Part shown: one piece after another, positions 5,403 to 5,822 of the stretch
How positions within the stretch are numbered: position 1 is the first letter of the stretch
How the letters are laid out: every line of letters begins with the position of its first letter
From: Acidobacteriaceae bacterium
GTDB taxonomy: Bacteria; Acidobacteriota; Terriglobia; Terriglobales; SbA1
Assembly: GCA_003156615.1 (NCBI GenBank)
Contig: PMHI01000127.1
Coordinates: forward strand, 1-5,822
Direction: 5' to 3'
DNA length: 5,822 nucleotides
Position numbers and translations under genes: made by a program
Notes under the pieces: generated by a model
Told to the model about the DNA's origin: nothing
Databases searched by the model: none
Seen by the model: only the letters and a program-made list of their open reading frames with translations

Positions 5403-5616
5403 TCAACAATGAGGAAACGTGGGTCTACGCTCGGGAATGCTTGTCATGTAATGCCGTCGCCATCTTCCGGGGCTGATCCCAATGAATTGGTGGAATGTGC
5501 GCGCGAACGCTGTTTAGTCCTTAAACCCAGCCTGAATGGCAATTTCGATCACCGACATGCTGGTCTGACTCACCGGCTCTTTGGCGCTGTCGGACTAGGC
5601 TGACGTGTTGCTTCCG
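5403..5616 (-). pseudogene. Decayed AraC-family DNA-binding domain
   Basis: One minus-strand frame reads TSMSVIEIAIQAGFKD, a TAA stop at 5514-5516, then TAFARTFHQFIGISPGRWRR, ending at a TGA at 5403. Together these are the second helix-turn-helix and the C-terminal signature of AraC/XylS regulators, whose usual pattern is 'AGF...FSR.F...G.SP..yR'. A glutamine (CAA) is commonly found where the TAA now sits, so a single C-to-T change is the simplest cause. Upstream, HVSLVRQRQRAGES resembles the preceding AraC helices but lies in another frame, pointing to a frameshift around 5563-5580. The ligand-binding half is missing. This is a gene remnant in chromosome-like or older flanking DNA, not a functional regulator. 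Confidence 0.75.
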
Positions 5617-5715
5617 GTTTTTTTCATTCTTTCCACCGGTAAAATAGTCCGAGCCTGAACGGCGAACCCGTTTATTCCTTTTGGGGCACCCGGAAAGCAC
5701 AGAGAAAGGGACTTG
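5617..5715. other. Upstream region of the exonuclease III gene
   Basis: No gene is seen here. TAAAAT at 5640-5645 resembles a -10 element on the plus strand, but the sequence 17 nt before it is a T-run with a poor -35 match. The ribosome binding site AGAAAGGG (5703-5710) lies at the end. Confidence 0.3.
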
Positions 5716-5822
5716 GTGAAAGTCGCCACCTTCAACATTAACAACATTAACAAGCGGCTCGACAACCTCATGGCTTGGTTGTCCAAAGCTGAACCGGACG
5801 TGGTGAGTCTCCAAGAGCTCAA
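5716..5822 (+). CDS. xthA: Exonuclease III (AP endonuclease family), N-terminus only
   Basis: The first 35 codons plus two bases are present, and the frame continues past the right edge. The start MKVATFNINNINKRL and the later EPDVVSLQELK match the N-terminus of exonuclease III. They include Asn7 and Glu34, which correspond to conserved active-site and metal-binding residues of the family. Exonuclease III cuts DNA at abasic sites and removes 3' blocking groups in base-excision repair. The start is GTG at 5716, read as Met, with AGAAAGGG ending 5 nt upstream. It is oriented away from the AraC remnant. Whether it is the chromosomal repair gene or cargo of the inserted DNA cannot be told from 107 bases. 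Confidence 0.88.
   Translation, partial: MKVATFNINNINKRLDNLMAWLSKAEPDVVSLQEL

Noticed and set aside
5521..5814. Minus-strand open frame of 97 codons
   Set aside because: Its 5' part is antisense to the exonuclease III start; only a short piece (HVSLVRQRQRAGES) looks real and belongs to the AraC remnant.

Overview
This looks like accessory DNA of a moderately GC-rich bacterium, marked by a tRNA-derived attachment-site remnant and carrying toxin-antitoxin or defence-type cargo. The gene style resembles what I remember from Acidobacteriota mobile regions: an unusual sigma-70-like protein facing an HU-family protein, and an initiator-type tRNA-Met 3' end. The host assignment is inference only.

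Left block (1-1451): a partial helix-turn-helix protein runs off the left edge on the minus strand. It follows an HU/IHF-family DNA-binding protein in the same operon. Facing them on the plus strand is a 273-aa divergent sigma-70-like protein. The two opposed start codons are only 32 bp apart.

Junction block (1452-1902): there is no gene here. It holds a 45-nt fragment equal to the 3' half of a CAT-anticodon tRNA, from the anticodon loop through CCA, with no 5' half. It also holds a small hairpin just past the CCA end, a 7-bp inverted repeat, and a cluster of AGTCCC-type repeats in three tandem 18-19-bp units. Together these look like an att site with integrase arm-type repeats. By tRNA geometry the inserted DNA should extend to the right.

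Cargo block (1903-5251, all minus strand, read right to left): first comes a 459-aa protein of unknown function. Its C-terminal third resembles a tail module of bacterial conflict proteins. Next is a two-gene type IV (AbiE-like) toxin-antitoxin operon. The antitoxin has an N-terminal domain with a D...ExK pattern like a restriction endonuclease fold, then a winged helix. The toxin is a DxD nucleotidyltransferase that starts 3 nt after the antitoxin stop and has no visible ribosome binding site. A perfect 9+1+9 palindrome sits inside the apparent antitoxin promoter and is a strong candidate autoregulatory operator.

Right block (5252-5822): a non-coding stretch is followed by a decayed AraC-family DNA-binding domain, with an in-frame TAA and a probable frameshift. 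The first 35 codons of an exonuclease III gene then run off the right edge. Neither the reconstituted tRNA nor an integrase lies in the window, so the right boundary of the inserted DNA is not visible.
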